NCBI GenBank assembly: GCA_012934845.2
Contig: WNNJ02001742.1
Span: forward strand, 42,500-106,499
Direction: 5' to 3'
Source: Pomphorhynchus laevis
Lineage: Eukaryota; Acanthocephala; Palaeacanthocephala; Echinorhynchida; Pomphorhynchidae
Length of the DNA: 64,000 bases
Position 1 is the first letter of the stretch. Every line of letters begins with the position of its first letter. Positions 47,501 to 62,500 of the stretch are shown here, piece after piece. The notes beneath the pieces are model-generated. The model had not been told where the DNA came from. It saw only the letters and a program-made list of their open reading frames with translations, and searched no databases. Both the position numbers and the translations under genes were made by a program.

Positions 47501-50500
47501 ATTACATATTAAAACCTAAACAAAGTATTATTAAATAATCAACAGACTTTTAAAACCAAATTTAAGCTTTAAGTGATAAATTTATATGGAAGTAAAAATA
47601 CATAGTGTTTAAATTTAATTAATTTTCAAAATATGATATTGTTTCTGCGGAAATTCATCATTATTGTTCGTATTTGCAACAATGATGTACTAATGCAAAG
47701 AGTAGAGACCGAAAACTTGTAACACATCTGTTCAATAAGATGATTTTGCGTTTTAATTCCAAAGCACAATTACTATAATGAGAGCTTTCACTGTATATAT
47801 TTACGGCTTTCACTAAGAAACGTTATGAAATAATGCGTCAAATTGGAGGAGTAAAAATGTATAGTGACGAATTATAATCTACAAAGCACAATGGAATATC
47901 AAAAATAATTGCTAATATTCAACTAGATCATTTCAGCTCTGTGCATCCAGTCTCATGGACACGAAAATTGGGTGCACTTCCTCAGAGATGCATCATTCCT
48001 TCATAACAATAAGTTTTTATTTACAGTATACTAATCTAATTCATTTAATCAGGTCAATTTATCGGCGGCAATTCAAGATATGTAGTAGTATACATGATCT
48101 TCATTATTTTAGTAATATCGAATTAATAATTGAATTTATGAGATTGAATTTCCATGCTAATTTAGCTACTCTGTTTTTTATTTTTATGATTTACGTAAAT
48201 CCTCCAAATTGTGGGAAAATACAGAATGTCTAGCATGTATATATTATATGGTCTTTACCATATAATTTGGAGGAATGAGAAAATAAAATTTCAGTATATC
48301 AAACAATAGCATCGCCCTTCTCAGGTAAAACTCATCGTCCATAGTGAATACCTTACAAGATTATGTGTTTATGTGTTGCATATCGTTCAGCATGTCGTTT
48401 TCTTATTAGAAGATAAGTTAATAATTGGAATACAGATAACAGAGAAGTTTCGATTTATTTATTTATTGATTATTTATTTATTAATAAATAAATAAATAAT
48501 TTATATTAATATTTAGTAAAAATCTATTGCACACAAGTTTTATTTTCTTATGCATCAAAAGATTTGAGCCTTGCAAAATAATGAAATATATGATTAAAAT
48601 ATAAGATAAATAAATTCGAATGCAACATTAAAAATATATTTCAAAATAAAATCAAAATAATCTTATAGGTAATTAAAAATATGATGCCTCTAAAATCAGA
48701 TTCAATTCTCAGCCAAGATAATATTATTTAATAATATCTCGCATTTATTTTAGTATAACTTTATACGACGATACTAGTCAATATATAACGCATTATATAA
48801 AAATGAGGCATTCCATGGAATCCTGGGAGAAATTCAGTGTACTCGCAACCAACGGATACGCTTTTATGCCTTATATAAAGAATAACTAGAAGGTCCATAC
48901 ACGCAACAAGCCAGTAAAAATGCTTTATGCATCTGAGCTTTGACTAGCATCGTGAGGAATTGCTGGTGTCTTTATAGTTATCATAAAAGCAGTCGAAACG
49001 TACCCTAACCACTTTATCCGACTGACGATGACTGCTGGGTGGTTAGGAACGTCTCGAAGTGATACATTAGACTGATGGAGCTGATGATCGAAGTCCAGTT
49101 ATTTAGCAGCAAATATGGATTAAAAATCAATCGTAGCCAGTTTTGGCTCCTGGACCACAGTTTCAAGCGATTTTTCGAAATAACAATTTATAAAATGACG
49201 CATTCCTTTCGGAATCCTGTGAGAAATTCAGTGCCCTCGTAATCAATAAATACGCATTTGTGCCTTATAAAGAATAACTAGAAGGTTCACACACGCAATA
49301 AACCAGAAAAATGCTTTATGTACATGAGCTTCGTTTAGCATCTTGAGGAATTGTGAAGTCTTTACAGTTATCACAAAAGCAGTCGAAACGCATCCTAACC
49401 ACTTCATCCGACTGACGATGACTGCTTCGTGGTTAGGAGAGTCTGGGAGTGATACAATAGACTGATGGAGCTGATGATCGAAGTCCAGTTATTTAGCAGC
49501 ATATATAGATTTAAAATCAATCGTAGCCAGTTTTGGCTCCTGGACCACAGTTTCAAGCGCTTTTTCGCGATAGCAATATATATATTATTTATATATAAAT
49601 ATTTAATTTATTTATATATATTTATATATATACTTTTGGATTTTGCCTACTCCAAAAAAGGCATTAGTTCAATAAAATTCACATTTTTACAATTGTTTAA
49701 ACAATTAGTGTGATTATAATGATTAATGTAGTTACTAAATTACGATATTTTCATAAGTTACTATATATTTGGAAAATAGCGTTAAAATAGCTTGGAAAAG
49801 CATACTTTCAGAATACCCCAAATCTTTAAAAATACAAATTAGTCTATAAAGCTAGCAATTGCGTTTATCCAGGGTGCTATACAGTCAAATGGCTCTGAGG
49901 CAGAATCCCTTAAATTAAAAAGGATTTAAATATGATTTAATAGGATTTAAAAATTTAAATTCTATTAAATTTTTGATATATTAACAAAGGTTGTTGATAG
50001 TCATGCTTCAATTCCGGTCGTTGGTCCTGATAATTTATCCCATTTTTTGACACTACCTGAGTGTGGATGAGTGTCAAAGCTCGTTCAAAATAGGATGAGT
50101 AAGTTTGTAATGAAGTCTAATTTGCCCATTAGTCTTATCTACAATGAGCGCACTTTTAAATCAATTATAATGATGACTAGTGTAAAAAGGACCAATGAGA
50201 TAAAAGGAGTAATTTATCGGATAAACTGCCTTGATTGCGTTCTCTTTTATATAGGACAAACTTGTAGGTTTTTAAAAACCAGAGTAAAAGAGCATCGCTC
50301 AGCTCTACGTACTACTGACAACTCAGATGTGGCTTAGCACGCCTTAAGTAAATGACACAACATTGATTTTGATAATGTTGAAGTCATCTATTCTGTCCAA
50401 AGAAAATTTGAAATGCGAGTCACTCTGGATTGAAGATTTGAAGCCGGGCTTAAATGAGAATGATGGCTACCATTTAATTTTAAATCGTGATTGAGCATAC

Positions 50501-53500
50501 TTCTTTCTAAAGTTTGCTATTACAGTAGTAGACCTGGCAACGCAACGTGATGACCTACCTAATGTGCATCTTTGTTTTTCTTATTTTCTTTTTATATATT
50601 TAACATTTTACCTGTTTCAGATTTCTGATGATGATTCCAAACTGGAATCGATAATGTAATAATCTTTCTACCTCATGCGGGGTGTCTTGCCATTTCGATT
50701 TTGATAATTTAACAGTGACCTCGAGCACCTTCCGTTTCAAAATATTATAAATTTTAATAAAAATAATTGCTTACGTAAATATGCAAAGTTTATCCTAAAT
50801 AATGACGAATTAACTTGTAAAATCTATCACGTAAAATTTATTTTTGAAGAATTGCATTCATAGCATGGTCATTTAATTAGATACAAGCAATATTAATCAA
50901 CTTTCAGTGATTAGCAAAAATGGTTTTCAAGTCCTAAATCGTATAAATAATACCTCTTGAAATTGATTCTGCCATTTATGTTGAAAAGACATTAGATCAA
51001 AATTCTTCTCATATTCATTTAGATTAAACATTGTACACGTTGCAAGTTGACAAAATAATTGACGAATTATCATTAATGACGGCTGTACAGTCTTCAAATA
51101 CCAAAGCACAATTATAAAGAACTAAATTTTAGTGTTGTACACTATTTAACCAGGCCAGGTTTGTAGGCAAATGCTCACGGCTTAATGTAATTTTGTTCAG
51201 CTTAACAGCATTTAGCCAACATTTCACTGCCTTCCACTGAGTTATATTTGAAATTGTATTAATCTAAATTCAAAAAAAATCATGAAAATAACAATTTTTG
51301 AAAATGCCGGAAATGTTATCGCTAAAGACTGCGACAGTCAACAATTTATAAATGTTGGCTTCCGCAATTTTATAGTTCAAAATTATGATTAAAGCTATAA
51401 GTTTGATAAGATTTAAAATTAAATCATATATTGACATGAATATGTCAATTATAAAAAATTTACATATAATAATATATATAATATCTTGAAATATTTTATA
51501 AAATTGGGATATAAAATATCCTACAATCTTGTCATAATTGACATATGAAATAATTACATAAATTATTATGGTTTATTTAAAGCTTTTGTACATGCATTTT
51601 TTCTCTTATGTATCGAATAACTTTATTCTTTCAAAATAATAAAATATTAGATTAAAATATAATATAAACAAATTGGAATGTTACATTAAAAAACGTATTT
51701 CAAAATAAAAATATTTTTAAAGTAACTAAAACACAATATATATATTTAAAATAATTCACTTTATATATATTAGACATAAGGAAAATCGCAATTAGGCAGC
51801 AAAGATAGGAGAACTAAACGTTATAAAAGACCATTCCTCGTATTTTACTGTGCTATCGTTCAAAGGTTTTAAAGAATTCAACGTAGATTTTGTATACCCA
51901 AATGTCAAATTACGGGTAAGAGAGCTCAATGTTTAGAAAGTCATGATATTCATTATATTTATATAAAAAATATATTTGATACCGATAATAATTATAAGTA
52001 TAACAATATTATGACAAAATGTTATCAATATAACATTGGCCTTCTTGAATTGCAAGCCTATCATACTTTAGCATTATGCAAATGATTTTTATGTCAACAT
52101 AAACAGATTCATAGTATAGCAGATTTTGATATTACTAAATGCAGCTGCAAACTGAATCGAATCTAATAATTTAAATTTAAAATTTAGTTCCAATATTTTA
52201 GTAAAAATTGATAAACTGCAAAACTGAGTTAAAAACAAAGTATCTATCTTTATCGAATTAAGAAGAAAAAACCTTTGTCAATTTGCTCCATTTTGAGAAG
52301 TCCATTTTAAAATCCAAATAATCGGAATGCTCAATAGGTGAGTCGTCTCTAATTCGTATTGCAGAATACTTAGTCAATGTAAGATATTCTCTTTTGTTCT
52401 TTAGTAAAGATGCATCGTCTATAATTCTTAATGGAATCGCATGGAATCAGTATTTACTTTTAATAAATAGTGATTTACCTCAATTTGTAATGATTATACA
52501 TTGTAGAGTTAAATTCATATTTAGGTAATAAGTAGAATATCTCGAAATCTCGCTTTTCGATTTCATCAAAGAGAAAACTTAAGCTGTTTAATGTTTCACC
52601 TACAATTAATTGCGTGTACAAATGTTTAAAGCACTCCATCAGTACCTAATGATCTAGTATCGGACAATTGACTTTTCGAAGACAGTGTCGATTCATTTCT
52701 TAAGTAACTAAACTTTGCCTGCTCGAAATACTTTGATTCCTTATAATTTTCAATTTTTGAACTTGATATGATGGTTGTATCAATTCTTTCATCGGATGGT
52801 GACTTATTCTTATATTTTACATCGCACAATAAATCCAACAACTTATTAGCTTTGAAAAATAAAGAATTTATTGAGTTGTTTAAATTTGCAAACACAAATT
52901 TTACTATTATATGCGATAAGTTGTATATAATTGTAAAATCGATTATAATTGTAAAATCAATCAATTTTACAGCGGCAGTAATCAGGATAGTTCGTTTCTA
53001 CAGCCTAGTTGATGTAGCGTTAAATCGCGTTACACTCGCCCTCAGTTTGAATCCGATCGAACTCAGAACGCAGTAAGCAGATATAAGGATCGAAACGTGA
53101 AATGTAGGTCTGCGTCAGCAGCTGATGAGACCCACCTAGACTGATTAGTAGCATCTTGATGTATCAAGAATAGGAACAATATCTGTGAGGATAATATCGT
53201 GCCACAATTAGAAAAATGATTTCGACGTTTAAAATCATTTTAAATAGACACAGAAGAATAATCGCAAGAGAATCTTGAACATCAAAGATGCCCATTGTCG
53301 ATGAAATTGAATGAAAAACAGCTGGACAGTCAAAATTTTTATTTTAGCAAAATCTAAAAGGGTTTATTCAAATTTGCAAACACAAATTTTACTATTATAT
53401 GCCGCTTAGTTGTATATAATTGTAAAATCGATTATAATTGTAAAATCAATCAATTTTACAGCGGCAGTAATCAGGATAGTTCGTTTCTACAGCCTAGTTG

Positions 53501-56500
53501 ATGTAGCGTTAAATCGCGTTACACTCGTTCTGAGTTTGAATCCGATCGAACTCAGTACGCAGATAGCAGATATAAGGATCGAAACGTGAAATGTAGGTCT
53601 GCGTCATCAGCTGATGAGACCCACGTAGACTGATTAGTAGCGTCCTGTTGTATCAATAATAGGAACAATATCTGTGAGGATAATATCGTGCCACAATCAG
53701 AAAAATGATTTCGACGTTTAAAATCATTTTAAATAGACACAGAAGAAGAATCGCAAGAGAATCTTGAACATCAAAGATGCTCATTGTCCATGAAATTGAA
53801 TCAAAAACAGTTGGACAGTCAAAATTTTTATTTCAGCAAAATCTAAAAAGGTTTATTCAAATTTGCAAACACAAATTTTACTATTATATGCCGCTTAGTT
53901 GTATATAATTGTAAAATCGATTATAATTGTAAAATCAATCAATTTTACAGCGGCAGTAATCAGGATAGTTCGTTTCTACTCTATTTAAAGTGTCGCAATG
54001 ATACAGCAAGGGAATTTTCCGACGTATAAGAATAATCAAGAATAATAAAAACAATCTGAATAATAAAATTAGAGATGAAAGTAGGCAGGTTAAACAACAT
54101 GCGATAAACAATGTTTACTAAAACATTACCTGTTTTTCCGATATCATATTCGTCTTCAATTGTTATGGTCTGTTGAAACAATTCATTGTAATTGAAGTTC
54201 GATTTTGCAGCCTCGAAGTATTTCCTATCTGTTTCGAATTGTTTTAGAACATCAGTTTTATTAAATGGAATCAATTTGATATTAAACTGATCCTCACTCT
54301 AAATAAATACCAACGAAATGTGAAATCTTTATAGATATAAAACAAATCAGTATTGGCAGTAAGAATCATGTGGTTTTAAATAGTTGTATGCGATTTGTGG
54401 GCATTAAAGAACTATTAAATGAGTTAGATATCGTCAAGCATAATGTTTGAAGAAATATGCTGTGCAAAGTTAATTTCGCCAAATAAATATGCAAAGACAG
54501 TATACATGCAGCCAGTGAATTACTGTTGGCATATATAACCCGCTTCTTTATAAAAGAAACCAATTCTTTATGAATAAATCACACTAATATGTCACGTATA
54601 CACACACTAATACACATTTACTCACACTAATATGTGAGTAAATGTGTATGGTATTTAGTGTAGAAAAGATTGTTCATAGTAGGTTACACATTTACTCACA
54701 CTAATATGTGAGTAAATGTGTATGGTATTTAGTGTAGAAAAGATTGTTCATAGTAGGTTTCAAATGTGATACCACTTAGTGTGGCGTACATTCCACGTTA
54801 AAAGCAAGTTATAGTTATGTAATAACATTAATATGATCCGCAGTTTGAATTAATAAACATTAAATTGCTAAAAATCCATTTGTTATATATAATCTACAAA
54901 CACCGCTAAATATAGCTTAAAGAAAGCTCTTAAAAATATATTTTTCCTGTATTCAAATTATATATAATTCATTTAAGCATTTGTATTCAAATTAAATGCT
55001 GCTTTCTTAATTTTATATATGAATATTCGTTTGTAAATATAGGATTTACAAGCTCTGCCAAACAGCTCTTTAAAAAAGCTTTAATATGTATATTTTTCCT
55101 AGATTCAAATTTAATATTGAATATATACAATTCATTTAAATATTTGTATTACATAAAATGCCATATTTTTAACTTTATATATGAAAATTCGTTTGTAAGA
55201 TCTACAAACACTACTAGATTTTATTTTAATTGTCTTTATTAACGTTTACAGCCATGAATTTGATCGTTTAAGATGGAATTTCTAAAGTAAACAAATTGAT
55301 CTTTACGTGATAATATATAAATCGCATTAGACTATTCTGATTTATAGAAATCTCTCGATTTCTATAAATTAATATGAAATTAATATGAAATTAATTTATA
55401 GAAATTGAGAGATTTCTATAAATCAGCATGTTTGATTTCTAAAATAAAACAGTTATTTCTAGTTTTAAATCTAAGCGATGAGTAAATAAATATTTTCATG
55501 GTTTAATGTTAAAATATAACTATTGTATGTCTTAATTTTTGATATGGTTATGGTTTTTAACAGTAAAATATTGAGGAAATTAACAGAACATTAGTTAGCT
55601 TATGGCAACAAAACGCATTTTAAGAGTTAAAATTTCATTTTAAAACTAAATTTAAGTATACATTTAGTGCGCACCTTTTTCTTTGCTAGCATATCTTCAT
55701 TTAAATCAGTATTTTTCATTTTTGTATTAAAAAATACTTTTTTGTATAATAAATGCAAGCATATTTTTTTCTATTCTTATGTGTTGTCATGGATACGAAA
55801 TATCTTTTAGCTGCTCCCGCATATATCGCTTAAGCGAAATTAAATGTATAAACAAAATGACCTCACTCTATTTATGTTTAATAGCAATCATTCCTGATTT
55901 AAATAATAAGGGTTTTATTTTTTGTTAATTAAATAATAAATAATTAAATTACAAAATTACAAGAATCTTCAATACGTTCTACGACCATAATTTCGTCCCC
56001 ATAGATGCAACAAGAGCTCTAAGATTTGCATCACGGTTATGAAATCCCATTATCTGCATTTGTTCAAGTTCGAATGCATAAAGTTGTTCTGGAGTTTGGT
56101 TTTGTTGTTGATTTGTCGGTTGATGTTGCTGGGGATGAAGACGATTCAATAGTTGAAACAACGAAGTAGTATAATCTTGATTTGAATTTTGTAAATTTTG
56201 GCATGCAGTTGTTGCATAAACTGTTTGTCTATTGCTTAATGATCGAATAGAATCCACATTAGATGAAGTAAGTTGACTATTCATTTGGTTATCGACTAGA
56301 CCATTATATTTGAAGATATCAACTGTGAATATACTTGTGGGGATGTGTCCCTAAGATGAATTAGGTTCTGTTGAATTTGTATAATCGGCATTAATGCTCG
56401 AGGATTTATGTATAGAGCACGAATTTCAAGTATTGACCACTGACCTTTAAACTCATGAATTACACGATGTACTTGTTCTCTTTGCCTTTGTCCTGTATAA

Positions 56501-59500
56501 ATTCATATGTAAGCAGCAAATTAAGTAGAATACCAGGATCGCGGATAAAATTATCTATATTTGGGTTAAAACTGGATGCCCTCAACAGGTCGATTAACAT
56601 GTCATGATTTTCAGCAGCGTCTACAAATAATTGGCGTAGCTGTTGAGGGTTTATCGTAGAATACCGATTAGTGTTTTCGCTTGATGTAGATTGCAAAGAC
56701 GATTCTAACTGGTTTTTAATAGATACATATGATCTAGAGGAATCGACTAAATTAAATGGCAAATGATTAAAAATGGATTCAGATCGATTACTTTGAAATG
56801 TAGTATTCTGAGATGCCCCCGGTTAGGCAGGAGGTTTGTATTTTCAGTTCCTACTTGACTAGTGTTAGCTGTACTAGATGAGCTAGAATTAGTACTCAGA
56901 GGATTATAGCCAAACTGCTCATGTGTCGCATTAAGCATTGGTTCTTGAAAATCGCGATAAATTCTCTGTCGAACATTATATCCGCTTGGTAAACTCTCAA
57001 GGTTAATCAGGGCCCTATCATGGTTTCTCATAATGCCATGAGATATAATCTATACTATTCTAAAACAACTAACAAGAGTTTCTTTCGCTTGGTTTCTTAA
57101 AGTTCCTATTGTCTTTAATACTGCGATTTTCTGATTACGCTAATAATATTTGGTGAAATATTAAAGAAATGTTTAGAATTAATAATTTTACATTCATTTT
57201 ATTGTTGAATACATTAAACAAAACCTTTCACAGATTTTCTGATGTATATTATACCAAGGATTATACCAAGGTACACTATAAACAATGAAGTTTATTTTTA
57301 AAACGTTTAATAAAATGATTGATATATTAGGTTTTTATTCAAATTTAAATAGTTAATTGAATGGCGTATCTTGTTTTAACTTTTTTTTTGGCATGAAAAC
57401 AACCCAATTTTCTACAAACACTTTATAATCTCTAACATTTTAAATATTAACATGTTCCTATTCTGATAATTGAAATAGAATAATAACATAAAGTGTGTTG
57501 ATCATGCTACAAAAATTCAAAATTAAAATGGATCAACATTAGCTTTTTAGAAATTTAAATTATTTTAAACTTTAATAACTAAATATTTATTAAGAACGTG
57601 TTTCGCTTGATAATTAAGAACAATTATTAAATAATTTTTAAATGAAATATATTTAAATTATAAGTTACTTACACTATTTTCTAATCTATTGTATAAAATT
57701 TTTAAAATTAAAGCTACAGAATGCCGTATTGTAAATTCAAAATTAATGTTCGTTTCTTTCGTATTACAATCATAGGATAAAAACAAAAGAAACTTCATGT
57801 ATTCTTTAATCCTTAAACAGTAGGAAATTCATCGATTTCAAGGATTGTCTATGTCGTCCTATTTCAGTTCAGGTTTCTAAAACAAATGTCAAATCTCTTT
57901 AGATAATATAATGTTCATAATAATAAAAAATTTAAAATTAGTGGTTAGGGCAAATGTAAAAATATCAAATTCACTTCAATAAAATCGAATATCTAGTGCG
58001 TTTATTCTCACCTGATTAAATTATGCAGAAACCGAAAAGGAAGTATATGACAAAATTTAAGACAATTTGCTGATTTGTAGATAATAAGATATCTACGATA
58101 GTTGCAATGATAAAGAATTGTGCAATAACACGCTAATAACACTATAATCTTCTCTTTAAGAAAGATTATAAAAATTTAATAATTTTTAATTTTTTAAATT
58201 AATAATTTAAATTTTATTGTAAATGTAGGTGACCATTTTAAATAATATATTATAATATTATCATGTTATTAAATAATTAATAATTTAATATTTAATAAAA
58301 ACAGTTAATAATTTCCCTTGATTTGATCGTTATTTAAAGTAAAAATATGGTATTCTTCATGCGTTTCGTATTGCTACCTATTACAGAAATTATCAACAAA
58401 GCCTCAGAAATCTATAAACCTATAGGTCGATTTACGTATTCTTCGTGATAATAAGATTATGATTTACTCTTTCATATTCCATCGCACTTGCCATCATAAA
58501 CACCTTTTAAAATCCTATAACGTTTTAAAGCTTTTTATAACTTTCGAATTACCAAAAAATGACCCCCTATTAAAATGTTAACTATTAAAGATAAAAATAT
58601 GAAAGATTTTGTATCATAAGGTATATAAGCACACATTAGTCAAAATTTTATTGTAAATGTAGGTGACCATTTTAAAATGGCTTAGCTAACTATTAAACAG
58701 CGTAAGTTAATCGTGTAATTGATGATTCAATACGGTTCTGTCATAAAAACAATTCGAAAATTGGAAGAGAAATATAGTGTGAGACGACATAACCAAACTA
58801 TCCGGAAAATCAAAGAAAAATAGATAGAATATGGACAGTTCAAAATATAAATAAGGGACGTTCGGGTCCTCCGAAACTTTTACGACTGAACATAATTATG
58901 AAACAGTGGAAACCTTAAGGATTAAGACGATACATGGTATGTTAGAAAAATGGTTCATCTAGGACAGTTAAAAGGATAAACCGTGAAAAAAGTTATCTGT
59001 AATTCAACAAGTAGTGCCATTGAAATTAAGTTAAAATGTTATTACAAATTATATAAATTGTGTTTATAATTGCATTTAATCCAAAAGCGACGCTGTGATC
59101 TATTCAACCAAGGGATCGTCATCCATTTCATAATGGAGTGGCATCTATTTAATCGAATAAAGGTCGCTGTTAATCCAATGTAGGCCGCCATTATTCAACA
59201 AGGAAGGTAAAAGGACAAATCGTAAGAATAATTATAAAAAGATATCTGAAATTCATACATCCAAATTGCGGTGTCATTAGAATGACTATTACATAAAAAT
59301 GTATTTGCCAATTTTGAGAAACATGTTTACAATTGTATTGAATCCAATGAATGCCAATGTGGATATTAACACATAAGTAAAATAAATCTTTAATGTTTGC
59401 TTATTGTAATAAAACTTATTTCACTTTATATATTTAATAGTTTATAAACTATGTTAACAATAGGTAAATGTGTTTAGACACCACCTTCTATATTTAATAG

Positions 59501-62500
59501 TTCATAAACGTTTTGCCATGTTAGCAGGAGGTAAATGTGTTTAGACACCACGTACACCTGAATTGAATTCCTACATAATTTGATTTTATTTAAAATTTTA
59601 ACATATACACGAATAATCTATAAATATATGGAATCAAATTTTTGATTTATAAAAAAAATAAATAAAATATTTTAAAACATTTTTATATTTATTTTACATA
59701 TAAACAGATATGTTTATTATAGTATTTTAAGATTTATATCATATCATATTATTATACAATATTATGCAATATATTTGGAATATTACAATATTATAATAGG
59801 CTATATATAAATATAAAATAAAAGGCTATATATTAGGCTGGATTAGTGCTATATATTATTATATAGGCTATATATAAGCTATAGTCTATATATTAACAGT
59901 TTCCTCTGAAGGAAATTTCAGCAGTTTCCTTTGAAGATTAATACAAAATTGGTTTAATGTTTGATCATTTATTTGTATTATACCATTTTAATCCAAATCA
60001 TTATACATATGGACACAAAATATAAGTATTTGATATAAATTTATGATATAGTTTAACAAATATACTTCGCTGCTGCTAGCAATCGTTCATAATTGATTGA
60101 ATATTTAGGTGATTGAGATGTTTTGATTCAAATTTTGACGAGATTTGAAGTACATTTTTAATATTTACTAATAGTATAATTCGATGTTGGTGAAACTTCT
60201 CAAATATCCAAAATACCAGCAGATTAAGTATCACTAGTTTATGCTTGCTGACAATAATTATTTGAAAATAAGACTAATTTTTATCAAAATGGTCTGTAAG
60301 CAAATACTATGTGTTAATATTTGTTAGAATTTCAAATACTATGTGTTAATATTTGTTAGAATTTCTATTAATATCTGTTATAATTTCTATCAAAATTTCC
60401 CGTAAGCAAATATTCATAAATATTTGATAAATAAAATAAATAAAATTTATTTATAAATTTTAATAAATAAATAATAATTAACAAAGTACTTTAGATTAAA
60501 AATTAAAAATAATTCCATATAAAATAATACATTTATTAGCTAATATTAGCAGTTTTCTCTGAAGGAAATTTCAGCAGTTTCCCCTGAAGATTTTTTTTTT
60601 CTAAATTTCTCAGCGCATTTTCAAATTATTAGCTATTCATAAAAGGCTATTTAACTTACTGAATGACATTTAATAAATATCTACCGGCTTTTAATAGTAT
60701 GTATTAAAAGCTGGTAAATATTTTATATAATATATTATATATATTAGATACATTACATATATTATACTATATATGCATTTATTGAAGCATGTTTTAATAG
60801 TTGCATTTCACTGAAACTTATATAAACTGATTTGATAAGTTCATCCAACTTTGTTTCATTATCAGATAATTTTATTCGCCTCTATAAATTACTGATATAT
60901 TCATTCAATCAAGTATTATTTTCAAGAGTAAGCTGCTTCAAGGTTTCTAATAATTACACAACTGTACCCTAGCTTTTGATTATTCATTCAGTGACTACTA
61001 GATAAATGATCGAAACAAAGCTTGGACTGCTCTAATATTTTACATATTTTCATTTTTAATTGGTTTCATGTCGTTTCGAAGATTTAAATGATTTAAGAAA
61101 GTATACGCATAGTCTTTCACAAGTTTGTAATCAAGTGTATATTTAAGTGTGAAGAAAATGTTATATACTTTCGTGACTATAACTTACAATCATCTTCATT
61201 TTTAACTATTTTAACCAGCTCTTCGACGTTGGATTTTACGTCTACTTGAATTGAAATAAAACCATGATCGGACTTAAATCTTTCGATCTCTGATATCGTG
61301 GTATGATCTCCAGCTGCATCAGTATATGCGGTTGATTCTTCATCTGTGTCAATCTGATCGAAACTCCACAAAGATTCACTATCAGAGTGTCTGATGTCGT
61401 CTTCTTCGACGTATGTGTGAGAATCTTTTAATCTTTTGACAACACCTAAAATTACGATTTATTAAGATAAAGCGAAATTTATTCTTTATTTATTCTTTAT
61501 CTTTTCTTCGTAACTTATTTATTCTTTATTAAGAATAAATAAATTATTTATTATTTATTATCTATATATTATTCGTAACTTATTTATTCTTTATTAAAAA
61601 TAAATAAATTATTTATTATTTATTTATTATTTATTATTTATCTGTTCTTCTTAACTTATTTAGTCATTATTAATAATAAAATAACTGAATCTGAACTTGA
61701 TTGATTATAATCTATCGCTTCCAGCCCTTATTGGTCTCAAAAAAGCTAATAAAAGCTTAACTGATATGTTAGAAACGTTTATTTTAAACTTTTTATAAAA
61801 ATATCAATTGAAAAAGCTATTGTATATAATTTTTACTATACAATATAAGTTCGTTGTAGAAAAATACGGAGAAGATCAAATTTTAACGTTAATTAGGAAT
61901 TAAAGTTGAAACAATTGCAGAGTCGAACGCTATAAAATAACAAAATACTCAAATTTTCGAAAGCGGATGCTGTCATCAGGAAATAATTACATTTAATTTA
62001 AAGATAATTACGATGTAATTTTTAAATCGTAATTTATATATTGTAATTTTCATATTGTTTTACAGTATAATTTTACATCAATTTACAAACTAACACTGAA
62101 TAAAAGAAAGGCAGCAATTTGTGTGTAAAAACTTTAATCTGCCCAGCGTTTAGTATATTTTAATTATATAACATATAATTATATTTTAATTATTTATTTT
62201 CATAAATATATTTTCAATAATTAAAAATTATATTTGTTTTTATTCACAACAAAATGAGTTACAAAAATAGTTTATAATTTCATATAATTACATGTTAATA
62301 TTTATGTATTAAATAAATATATTAAATATAACATATTTATATATTTTGAAAATATAATGTATTTTAATATTTTTTAATAATTACAAAATAATTTAAATTT
62401 TAAACAGAAACCTTTTAGTATTTCTCAAGTATTTAATGACAGATGTAAAAATGATTCGAATATTGACAAGAAACATCGATTCATAATAATGCCTGTAGTG

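Larger units (their letters stand above)
48797..49576. repeat. 390-bp tandem repeat, two copies, retrozyme-like
   Basis: Units at about 48797-49186 and 49187-49576 are roughly 88-90% identical. Each carries a conserved structured block (see next entries) with GAAAC and CTGACGA. Tandem units of this size with hammerhead boxes recall metazoan retrozymes, but the box order is permuted. The unit is clearly less AT-rich than its flanks. Confidence 0.7.

Noticed and set aside
47955-48233. Plus-strand open frame of 92 codons
   Set aside because: Low-information AT-rich translation with no motif or splice context.
48797-49576. CRISPR-like or exon repeat
   Set aside because: Only two 390-bp units with no spacers, in a eukaryotic context.
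52768-53076. Plus-strand open frame of 102 codons
   Set aside because: Antisense to the dynein exon at 52646-52903 and the 489-bp repeat; no codon signal of its own.
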